A DNA stretch of 64,000 nt, from contig CAKRCW010000001.1 in NCBI GenBank assembly GCA_934309145.1, forward strand, positions 186,001-250,000. The letters are read 5' to 3'. Position 1 is the first letter of the stretch. Each line of letters opens with the position of its first letter. The notes beneath the pieces are model-generated. The model made no database searches, was not told the DNA's origin, and saw only the letters and a list, made by a program, of their open reading frames with translations. Shown here in pieces: positions 8,383-16,505 of this stretch. Made by a program: the position numbers and the translations under genes. This stretch comes from an uncultured Lachnospiraceae bacterium. Lineage in GTDB: Bacteria; Bacillota; Clostridia; Lachnospirales; Lachnospiraceae.

Positions 8383-9138
8383 CTATTTATCTGTAGGAGC
8401 CATAAGGATAGAACCTGTTCCACGATATACGTTCACAAGACCTTCCTTAGATACAGCAGAACCGATAAGACTCTTACCTGACTTTTCTACAGTGAACTCA
8501 AGGCTTCCAGACCACGCAATAGCCATATTTCCATCAATCTTGACAACATCATCCTGAAGATTAAACTGAATAAGCTCCTGTGCTGGTACAGGACTTTCAA
8601 GAACTGCAATACCCTGTCCGGCAAGACTTAGATTAAACAGACCCTCTCCTCCAAGTACAGCAGATGATACATTGTTTCTTCCAACAACCTTCTGCTGCAG
8701 GTTGCTGTCACATGCAAGGAAAAGTCCGTCCTGTAAAACGATAGAACCCCACTGTGCAACATCAAGCATAAGAATATGCTTATATGTAGGCTCAAGCATA
8801 ACATAGCCCTGGCCTGTATAAATAGGCTTAGACATTGTCTCACCTGTGACTGCTGCCCCTATCGCTTTGCCAAGGAAATTACTTGCCTTAACATTAGAAT
8901 TCATACTTACATTACCGAGCATCCACTGCATCGCTCCAGCCTGAACTGTAGCACTCGTGTTATTAAGCTCAATCAATACCTGACGTCTCCTCACGTTCAT
9001 CGAAGATGAAAAATACGCTGTCTCCGCTGTATATGGAGAAACCGACAAATCCTTCTCATGCTCAAATACACGATACTGTCCCAACTGATTAATACATTTC
9101 ATGTTGTTGTTATCAAAAAAATTATTTAACTGAAACAT
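8383..9138 (-). CDS. AIM24 family protein (first paralogue)
   Basis: This protein of about 251 residues has the same fold and motifs as the next gene: VQAGAMQWMLGNV, HILMLDVAQWG, GGEGLFNLSLAGQG, and a final SKEGLVNVYRGTGSILMAP. A GAGGAGG site precedes the ATG at 9138. No signal peptide or membrane helix is seen. It is the first gene after a consensus promoter that overlaps the purL terminator, and the two AIM24 genes form one transcription unit. Function is unknown; related proteins are often treated as stress- or membrane-associated, which cannot be tested here. Confidence 0.9.
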   Translation of the reverse strand: MFQLNNFFDNNNMKCINQLGQYRVFEHEKDLSVSPYTAETAYFSSSMNVRRRQVLIELNNTSATVQAGAMQWMLGNVSMNSNVKASNFLGKAIGAAVTGETMSKPIYTGQGYVMLEPTYKHILMLDVAQWGSIVLQDGLFLACDSNLQQKVVGRNNVSSAVLGGEGLFNLSLAGQGIAVLESPVPAQELIQFNLQDDVVKIDGNMAIAWSGSLEFTVEKSGKSLIGSAVSKEGLVNVYRGTGSILMAPTDK

Positions 9139-9167
9139 ATAAACCCTCCTCATACAAATGTATTTAA

Positions 9168-9212
9168 AATAAAATTATCAGGTATATGCACTGTCACACA
9201 TACCTGATAATT
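9168..9212 (-). terminator. purL terminator
   Basis: A 12-bp stem (ATTATCAGGTAT with ATACCTGATAAT) followed on the minus strand by TTTATTTTAAAT. The upstream arm overlaps the predicted start site of the AIM24 promoter. Confidence 0.8.
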
Positions 9213-9241
9213 ATTATATCACTTATATGAAGTTTTGTCAT
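9213..9241 (-). promoter_or_regulatory. Promoter of the AIM24 pair
   Basis: ATGACA, 17-nt spacer, TATAAT on the minus strand. Predicted initiation near 9206 falls within the 5' arm of the purL terminator hairpin, so AIM24 transcripts would lack part of that stem. Confidence 0.55.
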
Positions 9242-9289
9242 TGAACATTCTGCACGTTAACACATATTTTACATATGTATCATCGTTGT

Positions 9290-12200
9290 TTACGCAAAAT
9301 ATTCTACACCTGACTCAAAGATTCTCTGATCCTGATCACCAAAGATATTGACAGCAACCGCTGTTCCCTTTCTCTCTGAATGTCCCATCTTACCAAGAAC
9401 TCTTCCATCAGGACTTGTTATACCCTCAATAGCGTAATAAGAACCATTTACATTATAGTACTCGTCCATAGTTGGATTACCATCCACATCAACATACTGC
9501 GTTGCAACCTGACCATTGGCAAACAACTTCTTAATCCACTCATCACTTGCAACAAAGCGTCCCTCACCATGTGAAATAGGAATTGAATATACTCCACCAA
9601 GCTCTGCCTTCTTTAGCCATGGGCTCTTATTAGTTACAACCTTAGTGTATGCAATCTTAGACTGATGACGTCCTATACTGTTGATAGTAAGTGTAGGTGA
9701 GTCATCTGTCTGTGGTCTGATTTCTCCGTATGGAACAAGTCCAAGCTTAATTAATGCCTGGAATCCGTTACATATACCTAATGCAAGTCCATCTCTCTCA
9801 TTTAGGAGCTTCATAACTTCCTCAGAAATCTTTGCATTTCTGAATGCCGTAGCTATGAATTTGCCTGAACCATCAGGCTCATCACCTGCTGAGAAACCGC
9901 CTGGGAACATTATAATCTGGCTCTGACTTATAGCTTTCGAGAACGCATCTACTGAATCTCTTATTCCCTGTGCATCCTGATTTTTAAATACTATTGTCTC
10001 TACCTCTGCACCTGCTGCTTCAAATGCCTTTGCTGAATCATACTCACAGTTTGTACCTGGAAATACAGGTATAAATACCTTTGGCTTAGCCACCTTATTC
10101 TTAGCCACAAGTATTGTCTTTGCATCAAATACCGGTGTGTTCACCTTGCCATCTGTAATATATAACTCGTCATTAATTTTGTCATTCTGCTCTACACCTG
10201 ATTCTGTCGGGAATACCTTTTCAAGCTTGCTTGTCCATGCCTCAAGTGCCTCATCCATGCTTACATCTGTATTACCATATATAAATTCAGGCTTATCAAT
10301 AACCTTACCAATAACAGCACAAGGTATGCCGAGCTCACTAACCTTATTCTCATTCATTTCAAGGATAATTGAACCATAATCTTTAGCTATAAGGTCGTCA
10401 GGAGACATTGCCTCTTCTATCTCAACACCAAGCTTATTACCAAATGCCATCTTGCTGACTGCCTCAATAACACCGCCAAAGCCTATAGCATATGCGGATT
10501 CAACATTACCTGCCGTAATTGCCTGATATAGTTTCTCATATTTATCAATAGCATCTTTGTAATCAGGTATATCGTATTCATTCTTATCTATATCAAACTT
10601 GACAAGTACATTACCAGCCTTCTTAAGCTCTGGAGTGATTACATTCATATAGCTTGAAACATCTACCGCAAATGATACAAGTGTAGGTGGAACATCTATA
10701 TCATTAAATGTTCCTGACATAGAATCCTTACCACCGATTGAAGGAAGACCGAGTCCCATCTGTACATCATATGCACCAAGCAACGCAGCAAGAGGCTGTC
10801 CCCATCTGTATGGATCTGTGCCAAGTCTCTTAAAGTACTCCTGGAATGTAAGTCTTATCTTACTTACCTCACCACCTGATGCTGCAATTTTGGCAACAGA
10901 TGTAAGAACGGCATATATTGAACCATGGTATGGGCTCCAGCTTGAAAGATATGGATCAAATCCATAACTCATCATAGTAACCGTATCTGTCTTACCCTTA
11001 AGAACAGGTAATTTTGCAATCATAGTCTGTGTAGGTGTGAGCTGATACTTACCACCATAAGGCATAGTAACTGTTCCTGCACCAATTGATGAGTCAAACA
11101 TCTCTACAAGACCCTTCTGTGAACATACATTAAGATCTGAAAGTGTATCAAGCCATAGCTTCTTTATATCTGAAGAATCCTTCTTTTCCTCAAAATACTT
11201 ATTATCTGAATCAGGCATTGAAACGCTTACTGCTGTCTCCTGATGAGCACCATTTGTATCAAGGAATGCTCTCGAGAGATTAACGATATCCTTGCCTCTC
11301 CAGTTAAGTACAAGTCTTGGCTCCTCTGTTACAACTGCAACAGGCACAGCCTCTAAGTTCTCCTCAGCGGCATAGCCAAGCATCTTATCAACATCATCAG
11401 GATCTACTACAACTGCCATTCTCTCCTGAGACTCTGATATAGCAAGCTCTGTACCATCAAGACCTGCATACTTCTTAGGTACCTTATCAAGATCAACCTT
11501 AAGGCCATCTGCAAGCTCTCCGATAGCAACAGATACACCACCTGCACCGAAATCATTACACTTCTTAATCAGCGAAGCGACTTCTTCACGTCTGAAAAGT
11601 CTCTGTATCTTTCTCTCTGTAGGTGCATTACCCTTCTGAACCTCTGCACCACAGGTTTCTATTGAACTCTCTGTGTGTGCCTTAGATGAACCTGTTGCAC
11701 CACCACAGCCATCACGTCCTGTTCTTCCACCTAACAATATAATAATATCACCCGGATCTGATGTCATTCTCTTAACACATCTTCTAGGAGCAGCACCCAT
11801 AACTGCACCGATCTCCATACGCTTTGCAACGTAGTTAGGATGATAAATCTCATTTACATGACCTGTAGCAAGTCCTATCTGATTACCATATGAGCTGTAG
11901 CCCTGTGCTGCTACCTTTACTATCTTACGCTGAGGAAGCTTACCCTTCAAAGTATTCTTAAGGGAAACTGTAGGATCTGCAGCTCCTGTCACACGCATAG
12001 CCTGATATACATATGAACGGCCTGAAAGAGGATCTCTTATCGCACCACCAAGGCAGGTTGCAGCACCACCAAAAGGCTCAATCTCTGTAGGGTGGTTATG
12101 TGTCTCATTTTTAAAGCTTACAAGCCACTCCTCAGTAACACCATCTATCTCTACAGGTACAACTATAGAGCAGGCATTTATCTCGTCTGAAACCTCCATG

Positions 12201-13078
12201 TCCTCAAGCTTTCCAGCAGCTCTAAGCTCCTTCATAGCCATAAGTGCTATATCCATAAGACATACATATTTGTCATCTCTGCCCTTATACATCACTTTAG
12301 TTGCATCAACATACTTATTATATGTATCTGAAATAACTTTATTGTAATAACCCTTATCAAAATTAACATCTGTCAACTCTGTAGAGAAGGTTGTATGTCT
12401 ACAATGATCTGACCAATATGTATCCAGAACTCTAATCTCAGTCATGGATGGATTTCTATCTTCCTCGTTCTTAAAATACTTCTGTATATGCTGGAAATCC
12501 TTAAATGTCATGGCAAGTCCAAGTGAACCGTAGAGCTTATTTAACTCATCCTCAGCCATATCCTTAAATCCATCAAATATGATGACATCAGCAGGCTCCT
12601 CATAAACAGAAACAAGTGTCTCCGGCTTTGTCTCATCTGTTATTCTTGAATCAACAGGGTTTATAACATACTCTTTTATAGCCTCTAACTGCTCATCTGT
12701 GACAGCTCCAGCAATGACATATGTTGTAGCTGACTTGATAAGTGGAGTTTCATCCTCGTTAAGCAGCTTTACACACTGTTCAGCAGAATCCGCTCTCTGG
12801 TCGAACTGTCCAGGGAGATACTCCTGCGAAAAACAAACTTCATTGTCAGCCATAGGAAATGTTTCCTCATACACCATATCAATAGGTGGCTCAGAAAATA
12901 CAGTTACCTTAGCCTTGTCATATGTAGCGTCTGATACACCTTCCATATCATAACGCACTAAAACCCTTACGTTATCTGCCTTGATACCAAGATAGTCCTT
13001 GAACTGCTGCTTCAACTCCTTTGCCTTTACAGCATAGTCGTTCTTCTTCTCAACGTAGATTCTTCTAACCTTGCTCAT
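9290..13078 (-). CDS. purL: Phosphoribosylformylglycinamidine synthase, single-chain
   Basis: The 1262-residue enzyme converts FGAR, glutamine and ATP to FGAM in purine synthesis. It carries the synthetase halves (SDHCRHTTF, ETHNHPTEIEPFGGAATC, GGKDSMSGTF) and a C-terminal glutaminase domain with FPGTNCEYD, FPGGFSAGDEPDGS, the catalytic Cys in LGICNGFQAL, and HGEGRF. The fused arrangement is the Clostridia/Gram-negative long form rather than the PurS-PurQ-PurL split form. No other pur gene is adjacent. A GGAGG site precedes the ATG. It follows the two aspartoacylase-like genes by 54 nt without a clear terminator between. Confidence 0.98.
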   Translation of the reverse strand: MSKVRRIYVEKKNDYAVKAKELKQQFKDYLGIKADNVRVLVRYDMEGVSDATYDKAKVTVFSEPPIDMVYEETFPMADNEVCFSQEYLPGQFDQRADSAEQCVKLLNEDETPLIKSATTYVIAGAVTDEQLEAIKEYVINPVDSRITDETKPETLVSVYEEPADVIIFDGFKDMAEDELNKLYGSLGLAMTFKDFQHIQKYFKNEEDRNPSMTEIRVLDTYWSDHCRHTTFSTELTDVNFDKGYYNKVISDTYNKYVDATKVMYKGRDDKYVCLMDIALMAMKELRAAGKLEDMEVSDEINACSIVVPVEIDGVTEEWLVSFKNETHNHPTEIEPFGGAATCLGGAIRDPLSGRSYVYQAMRVTGAADPTVSLKNTLKGKLPQRKIVKVAAQGYSSYGNQIGLATGHVNEIYHPNYVAKRMEIGAVMGAAPRRCVKRMTSDPGDIIILLGGRTGRDGCGGATGSSKAHTESSIETCGAEVQKGNAPTERKIQRLFRREEVASLIKKCNDFGAGGVSVAIGELADGLKVDLDKVPKKYAGLDGTELAISESQERMAVVVDPDDVDKMLGYAAEENLEAVPVAVVTEEPRLVLNWRGKDIVNLSRAFLDTNGAHQETAVSVSMPDSDNKYFEEKKDSSDIKKLWLDTLSDLNVCSQKGLVEMFDSSIGAGTVTMPYGGKYQLTPTQTMIAKLPVLKGKTDTVTMMSYGFDPYLSSWSPYHGSIYAVLTSVAKIAASGGEVSKIRLTFQEYFKRLGTDPYRWGQPLAALLGAYDVQMGLGLPSIGGKDSMSGTFNDIDVPPTLVSFAVDVSSYMNVITPELKKAGNVLVKFDIDKNEYDIPDYKDAIDKYEKLYQAITAGNVESAYAIGFGGVIEAVSKMAFGNKLGVEIEEAMSPDDLIAKDYGSIILEMNENKVSELGIPCAVIGKVIDKPEFIYGNTDVSMDEALEAWTSKLEKVFPTESGVEQNDKINDELYITDGKVNTPVFDAKTILVAKNKVAKPKVFIPVFPGTNCEYDSAKAFEAAGAEVETIVFKNQDAQGIRDSVDAFSKAISQSQIIMFPGGFSAGDEPDGSGKFIATAFRNAKISEEVMKLLNERDGLALGICNGFQALIKLGLVPYGEIRPQTDDSPTLTINSIGRHQSKIAYTKVVTNKSPWLKKAELGGVYSIPISHGEGRFVASDEWIKKLFANGQVATQYVDVDGNPTMDEYYNVNGSYYAIEGITSPDGRVLGKMGHSERKGTAVAVNIFGDQDQRIFESGVEYFA

Positions 13079-13132
13079 TGCATTTCCTCCTGTTTTTACA
13101 ATCGCCGGTCAAACGATTATGATTTTGTAGCT

Positions 13133-14068
13133 TTACTGATGCATTCTTCTTATAAGTTTATATATTACCACATTTTGGAACACCATAGGGGAATTTTGTA
13201 CAAAAAATGTTATTCCATCTGTAGGTGCCAAAATTTCAGACTTAACTGAACCATCCATAGGATTGATAATCTCTGCCAATACCTGTCCACGCTTAACCTC
13301 CTGATTAATTCCAACAAGCTGTCTGAAAAAGCCTGCCTCATCAGCCTTTATGGATACAAGCTCCTTTTCCTTGATTACGGTAGAGATAAATCCCCCGTGA
13401 CAGTCATACTTTATAATACCCATACGAGTCAGAAAACGCAATACCGAAGATACAGCCATTCTTGCACTGTAATCATCAATTGTTTCTGTCGTTGCCGAGT
13501 ATACTGAAAATGCCTGTGTGCCAAGCTCCTGCCAGTTGTAATTAAGAGTAACCTGGTCAAATGCTCTGTTCATTCCTGTAAGGACATAAGGCATACCAAA
13601 TAAATTGGCAAGACTTGTGCTCTCCTTTCCAGTCTCCATCATCCTTATATGTGGGACAGACTCACCCTGTAGATAAAAGCTCGCAAACTGTATCCCATAC
13701 AGATAATCCTTTACTCTGTCAAGCAGTGTAGCTGCAATTCTGCTTGTTGCAGGTCCCTTTGGATTACCCGGGAACGAACGATTGATATCTGAATCGTCTG
13801 ATATCCATTTTGTCTTTTTGGCATTCATAGAACTATAATTGAGTGTAGGAATGAGTAAAATCTCTTTTCCTGACACTATATCACCCTGATTTTCTATCTC
13901 CGCAAGCTTTTGTGCAAGCAGAGAGCATATATATAGCTGCTGGTACTCATTACCCCGCATAGCACCAACTATGCAGGCAGCCTTTTCACCCTTTCCATAG
14001 GAATAACCATGTATCTTATATTCTCCACGGAAAGCTGTATTCATAGTAAATATTATCTCTTTATTCAT
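13133..14068 (-). CDS. Aspartoacylase/succinylglutamate desuccinylase-like protein, degenerate metal site
   Basis: This protein of about 311 residues has the AstE/AspA (M14-like) fold, with a C-terminal biotinyl-like half (VKRGQVLAEIINPMDG). The usual GxHGxE zinc motif reads GAMRGNE, with Arg in place of His, and the second zinc-binding DLH segment appears as YGIQFAS, so two metal ligands look lost. The active-site Glu region is also not recognisable. It may be a pseudoenzyme or have a changed metal centre. The ATG overlaps the stop of the previous gene by 8 nt (ATGAATAA), indicating coupled translation with its better-preserved paralogue and possibly a two-protein complex. Confidence 0.8.
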   Translation of the reverse strand: MNKEIIFTMNTAFRGEYKIHGYSYGKGEKAACIVGAMRGNEYQQLYICSLLAQKLAEIENQGDIVSGKEILLIPTLNYSSMNAKKTKWISDDSDINRSFPGNPKGPATSRIAATLLDRVKDYLYGIQFASFYLQGESVPHIRMMETGKESTSLANLFGMPYVLTGMNRAFDQVTLNYNWQELGTQAFSVYSATTETIDDYSARMAVSSVLRFLTRMGIIKYDCHGGFISTVIKEKELVSIKADEAGFFRQLVGINQEVKRGQVLAEIINPMDGSVKSEILAPTDGITFFVQNSPMVFQNVVIYKLIRRMHQ

Positions 14069-15002
14069 TTGTAACACCACCTACTATTCGGGCAAGCAAT
14101 GAGCCCTCCTCTATAACCGGATAATCCCTTAAAGAGCATATCATACCGGTCGCTGAGGCAAGCACAACCTCCTCGACTGAACCCGTAATGACATTAACTA
14201 TAGTACCTATCTCGTCACCCTCTTTTACCTGATTATACATATTAACATTAGGAATAAATATTCCACTGCTTTCTGCATTGATATAAGTCATATCAGAGTC
14301 ATTTGTCACTACGTTCTTCTTAGGCTCTACGCTATCCCCCGTCCATATTCCCATTTCCTTCATAAGTGCAAATATTCCGTCAACAATCTGATTACAGTAT
14401 TTCTGATTTATTCTATACGCAACACCAGACTCTATAACAACAGTCCTTACGCCTACATGATTAAGCGAATAAGCAAGACTTCCGTTAAGCACTGATGTAC
14501 TCGGATGAATCCAAATCATATCAGTATTAAGGCATTTTGCTATTGGTAACAGCTCTTCTACCTTTTCGTCATTAATTCGCACCTGCGGAACCTCCTGTAT
14601 ATACAGATTGCTTGCATGCAAATCAACGCAGACATCTGCCCCCTGTATATCATCGAACAGACACGATGCCGTATATTCACCAAGTGCCCCTGATTTAGAA
14701 CCGGGAAAAAGCATATTCATATCCATTCCTGAGCCGGGGATTTCTCTTATCTTAGAATCAAGTCCCATAAGATTAACGCTCGGATATACATCAACTATTC
14801 CGGTAAGCTTGGCATAGTCCATCTTAATTCTTCTTATAACCTCATAACATATATATTGTCCCTGCAGTTCATCCCCATACAGACCTGACACTATACATAT
14901 TCTTCTCTCGTTTCCGTCCGGAAAATCTGGAGCGAGATGATTTTTCTTAACCTTAAGCACTTCCTCAACCATAAGGTCAACTGAAACAACCGTCTCAATC
15001 AT
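14061..15002 (-). CDS. Aspartoacylase/succinylglutamate desuccinylase family protein
   Basis: The 313-residue protein keeps more of the AstE/AspA site than its partner: the Glu of GLYGDE, the DLHAS segment and VIESG are all present. The first zinc ligand, normally His in GxHGxE, is Tyr. Family members hydrolyse N-acyl amino acids using zinc. The C-terminal domain (NQVKEGDEIGTIVNVITG) resembles a biotinyl/hammerhead fold. An AAGGAG site precedes the ATG. It follows the cheY terminator and leads the pair upstream of purL. The substrate cannot be assigned. Confidence 0.8.
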   Translation of the reverse strand: MIETVVSVDLMVEEVLKVKKNHLAPDFPDGNERRICIVSGLYGDELQGQYICYEVIRRIKMDYAKLTGIVDVYPSVNLMGLDSKIREIPGSGMDMNMLFPGSKSGALGEYTASCLFDDIQGADVCVDLHASNLYIQEVPQVRINDEKVEELLPIAKCLNTDMIWIHPSTSVLNGSLAYSLNHVGVRTVVIESGVAYRINQKYCNQIVDGIFALMKEMGIWTGDSVEPKKNVVTNDSDMTYINAESSGIFIPNVNMYNQVKEGDEIGTIVNVITGSVEEVVLASATGMICSLRDYPVIEEGSLLARIVGGVTNE

Positions 15003-15027
15003 ACATTTATACTCCTTACCTTGTCAC

Positions 15028-15063
15028 ATTAAAAGGCTGCCGCACTATAAGTACAACAGCCCC
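15028..15063 (-). terminator. Terminator after cheY-like gene
   Basis: On the minus strand GGCTG and CAGCC flank a loop of about 17 nt, followed by TTTT. The stem is short, so partial read-through into the aspartoacylase-like genes is possible. Confidence 0.6.
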
Positions 15064-15080
15064 TTGTAATTAATTACATT

Positions 15081-15443
15081 CTAACCCTCTGTAACTACAT
15101 TAATAACTCTCTTAATCTCATCCGCATCAAAAGGCTTAGCAATAAATTCCATAGCACCGCTCTGAACTGCCTCTATCATGTTGTGCTGCTGTCCGGCAGC
15201 AGAAACCATAATAACCTTGGCATCAGGAAAATCGCCCTTAATCTTCTTAAGTGAATCTACCCCTGACATAACAGGCATTGTAATATCCATTGTAACAACA
15301 TCAGGCTTAAGCTCTGCATACATATCATAGCCCTCCTGACCATCCTTTGCCTCACCAACGATTGTATGTCCATCTCCCTCAAGTATTCCTCTTAAAATTC
15401 TTCTTGAGGTTCTAGAATCATCAACTATCAATATATTAGCCAT
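15081..15443 (-). CDS. CheY-like single-domain response regulator
   Basis: The 120-residue protein is a receiver alone. It has the acidic pair in IVDDSRTSRRIL, phospho-acceptor Asp in VTMDITMPVMSG, the Ser/Thr switch in MVSAAG and Lys in IAKPFD. It starts 27 nt behind the CheX-domain protein and is almost certainly co-transcribed, so the phosphatase and its substrate regulator are encoded together. A flagellar-switch or signalling-protein target is likely but not shown. Confidence 0.93.
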   Translation of the reverse strand: MANILIVDDSRTSRRILRGILEGDGHTIVGEAKDGQEGYDMYAELKPDVVTMDITMPVMSGVDSLKKIKGDFPDAKVIMVSAAGQQHNMIEAVQSGAMEFIAKPFDADEIKRVINVVTEG

Positions 15444-15470
15444 AACAAATTATCCTTTCTTCCCTAACAA

Positions 15471-16361
15471 CTAAATAATGCTCCACTTGGTCTCCATGCA
15501 GATAATAATATCTGCTTTCTGACCTTTTACAAAGCATGGAAGCTTAAACATCATTCCCTCTGAGCTTATTGTAGTAACATCTGTATGCATGCTAGGAGGT
15601 AACATATCTATCTGTACCTCTTCCTGACTTAGCTTAGATGCAAACAAACCATTGCAAACATTGATAAACTCACATACAGAATCAAGGCAATCCTCGTCAA
15701 GCTCTTCAAACTTTTCCTTAGCAAATGCCTCTCCAATAGGATGACATCCATTTCCACAGACACCTATAAATAACTCGTATTCACCAGTAAAGCACTGGCT
15801 TGCAATAGCTTTAGATGTATATGTATGTATCTTCTCTATCTTCTCAAATCTGACCTTATTATCTATAAATCTAATAATATTTCTAGCCATAAGTGCCGCA
15901 TAATCACGAACAACTGCTGGTACTGCTGAATCTCTTAAGAAAATCTGTATAATCTTATCTATATCTGAGCTCTTCAATGCATCAACATCAAGTGATGTAA
16001 ATCTCTCAGACTTCTTATAATGGTTAAGATGCTTCTGAATATCCTCTAATGATAAAAGCTTTCTCTCAACAAGAGCCTGAACAAATAACAGATATGAATC
16101 ACCCTGCTTCTTAAGTAACTGTGAAACCTGATCATCTGTCAAATACCCCTTCTCAATAGCGATATCGCCAAATCTTGCATCTTTCTGAGCCTGTATCTGG
16201 TTTACCTCATCTGCCTGAGCTGTTGTCATGTAGCCCTCATTAACAGCAAGCAAACCCATCTTCACTCTGGCTGTTCTGCTGCTTTCTATAATCTCCTCAT
16301 ACTGCTCAGCGGTCAAAACACCTATATCCTGCAAGTACTTACCAAAGTATACGCCAAACAT
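15471..16361 (-). CDS. CheX-type phosphatase with N-terminal helical repeat region
   Basis: The protein of about 296 residues has two parts. The first ~110 residues contain repeated helical units resembling MshEN/GspE N-terminal modules (GKYLQDIGVLTAEQYEEII, ARFGDIAIEKGYLTDDQV). The C-terminal ~150 residues resemble CheX/CheC phosphatases, with the E-x-x-N signature in CEFINVCNG. MshEN domains can bind c-di-GMP, and a GGDEF-EAL gene starts divergently 145 nt away, so nucleotide control of phosphatase activity is plausible but unproven. The ATG at 16361 is chosen because AAGGAGG stands before it and the predicted transcription start is about 28 nt upstream. Confidence 0.8.
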   Translation of the reverse strand: MFGVYFGKYLQDIGVLTAEQYEEIIESSRTARVKMGLLAVNEGYMTTAQADEVNQIQAQKDARFGDIAIEKGYLTDDQVSQLLKKQGDSYLLFVQALVERKLLSLEDIQKHLNHYKKSERFTSLDVDALKSSDIDKIIQIFLRDSAVPAVVRDYAALMARNIIRFIDNKVRFEKIEKIHTYTSKAIASQCFTGEYELFIGVCGNGCHPIGEAFAKEKFEELDEDCLDSVCEFINVCNGLFASKLSQEEVQIDMLPPSMHTDVTTISSEGMMFKLPCFVKGQKADIIICMETKWSII

Positions 16362-16395
16362 TGCAATCCTCCTTACAAATACATTATCTTTCATA

Positions 16396-16424
16396 ATTAT
16401 ACACAAACAGTAAATAAAAATCAA
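16396..16424 (-). promoter_or_regulatory. Promoter of the CheX-like/CheY operon
   Basis: TTGATT, 17 nt, TATAAT on the minus strand, shortly upstream of the chosen start; it supports the internal ATG at 16361. Confidence 0.6.
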
Positions 16425-16443
16425 CTTAATATGCAATTATACA

Positions 16444-16472
16444 TTGAATATTGAATTTATTTTATATATAAT
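16444..16472 (+). promoter_or_regulatory. Promoter of the GGDEF-EAL gene
   Basis: TTGAAT, 17 nt, TATAAT on the plus strand, about 34 nt ahead of the start codon and only about 20 nt from the divergent promoter. Confidence 0.6.
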
Positions 16473-16505
16473 AATTATCAATTAAGAAGATACGGAGAGA
16501 CGATT

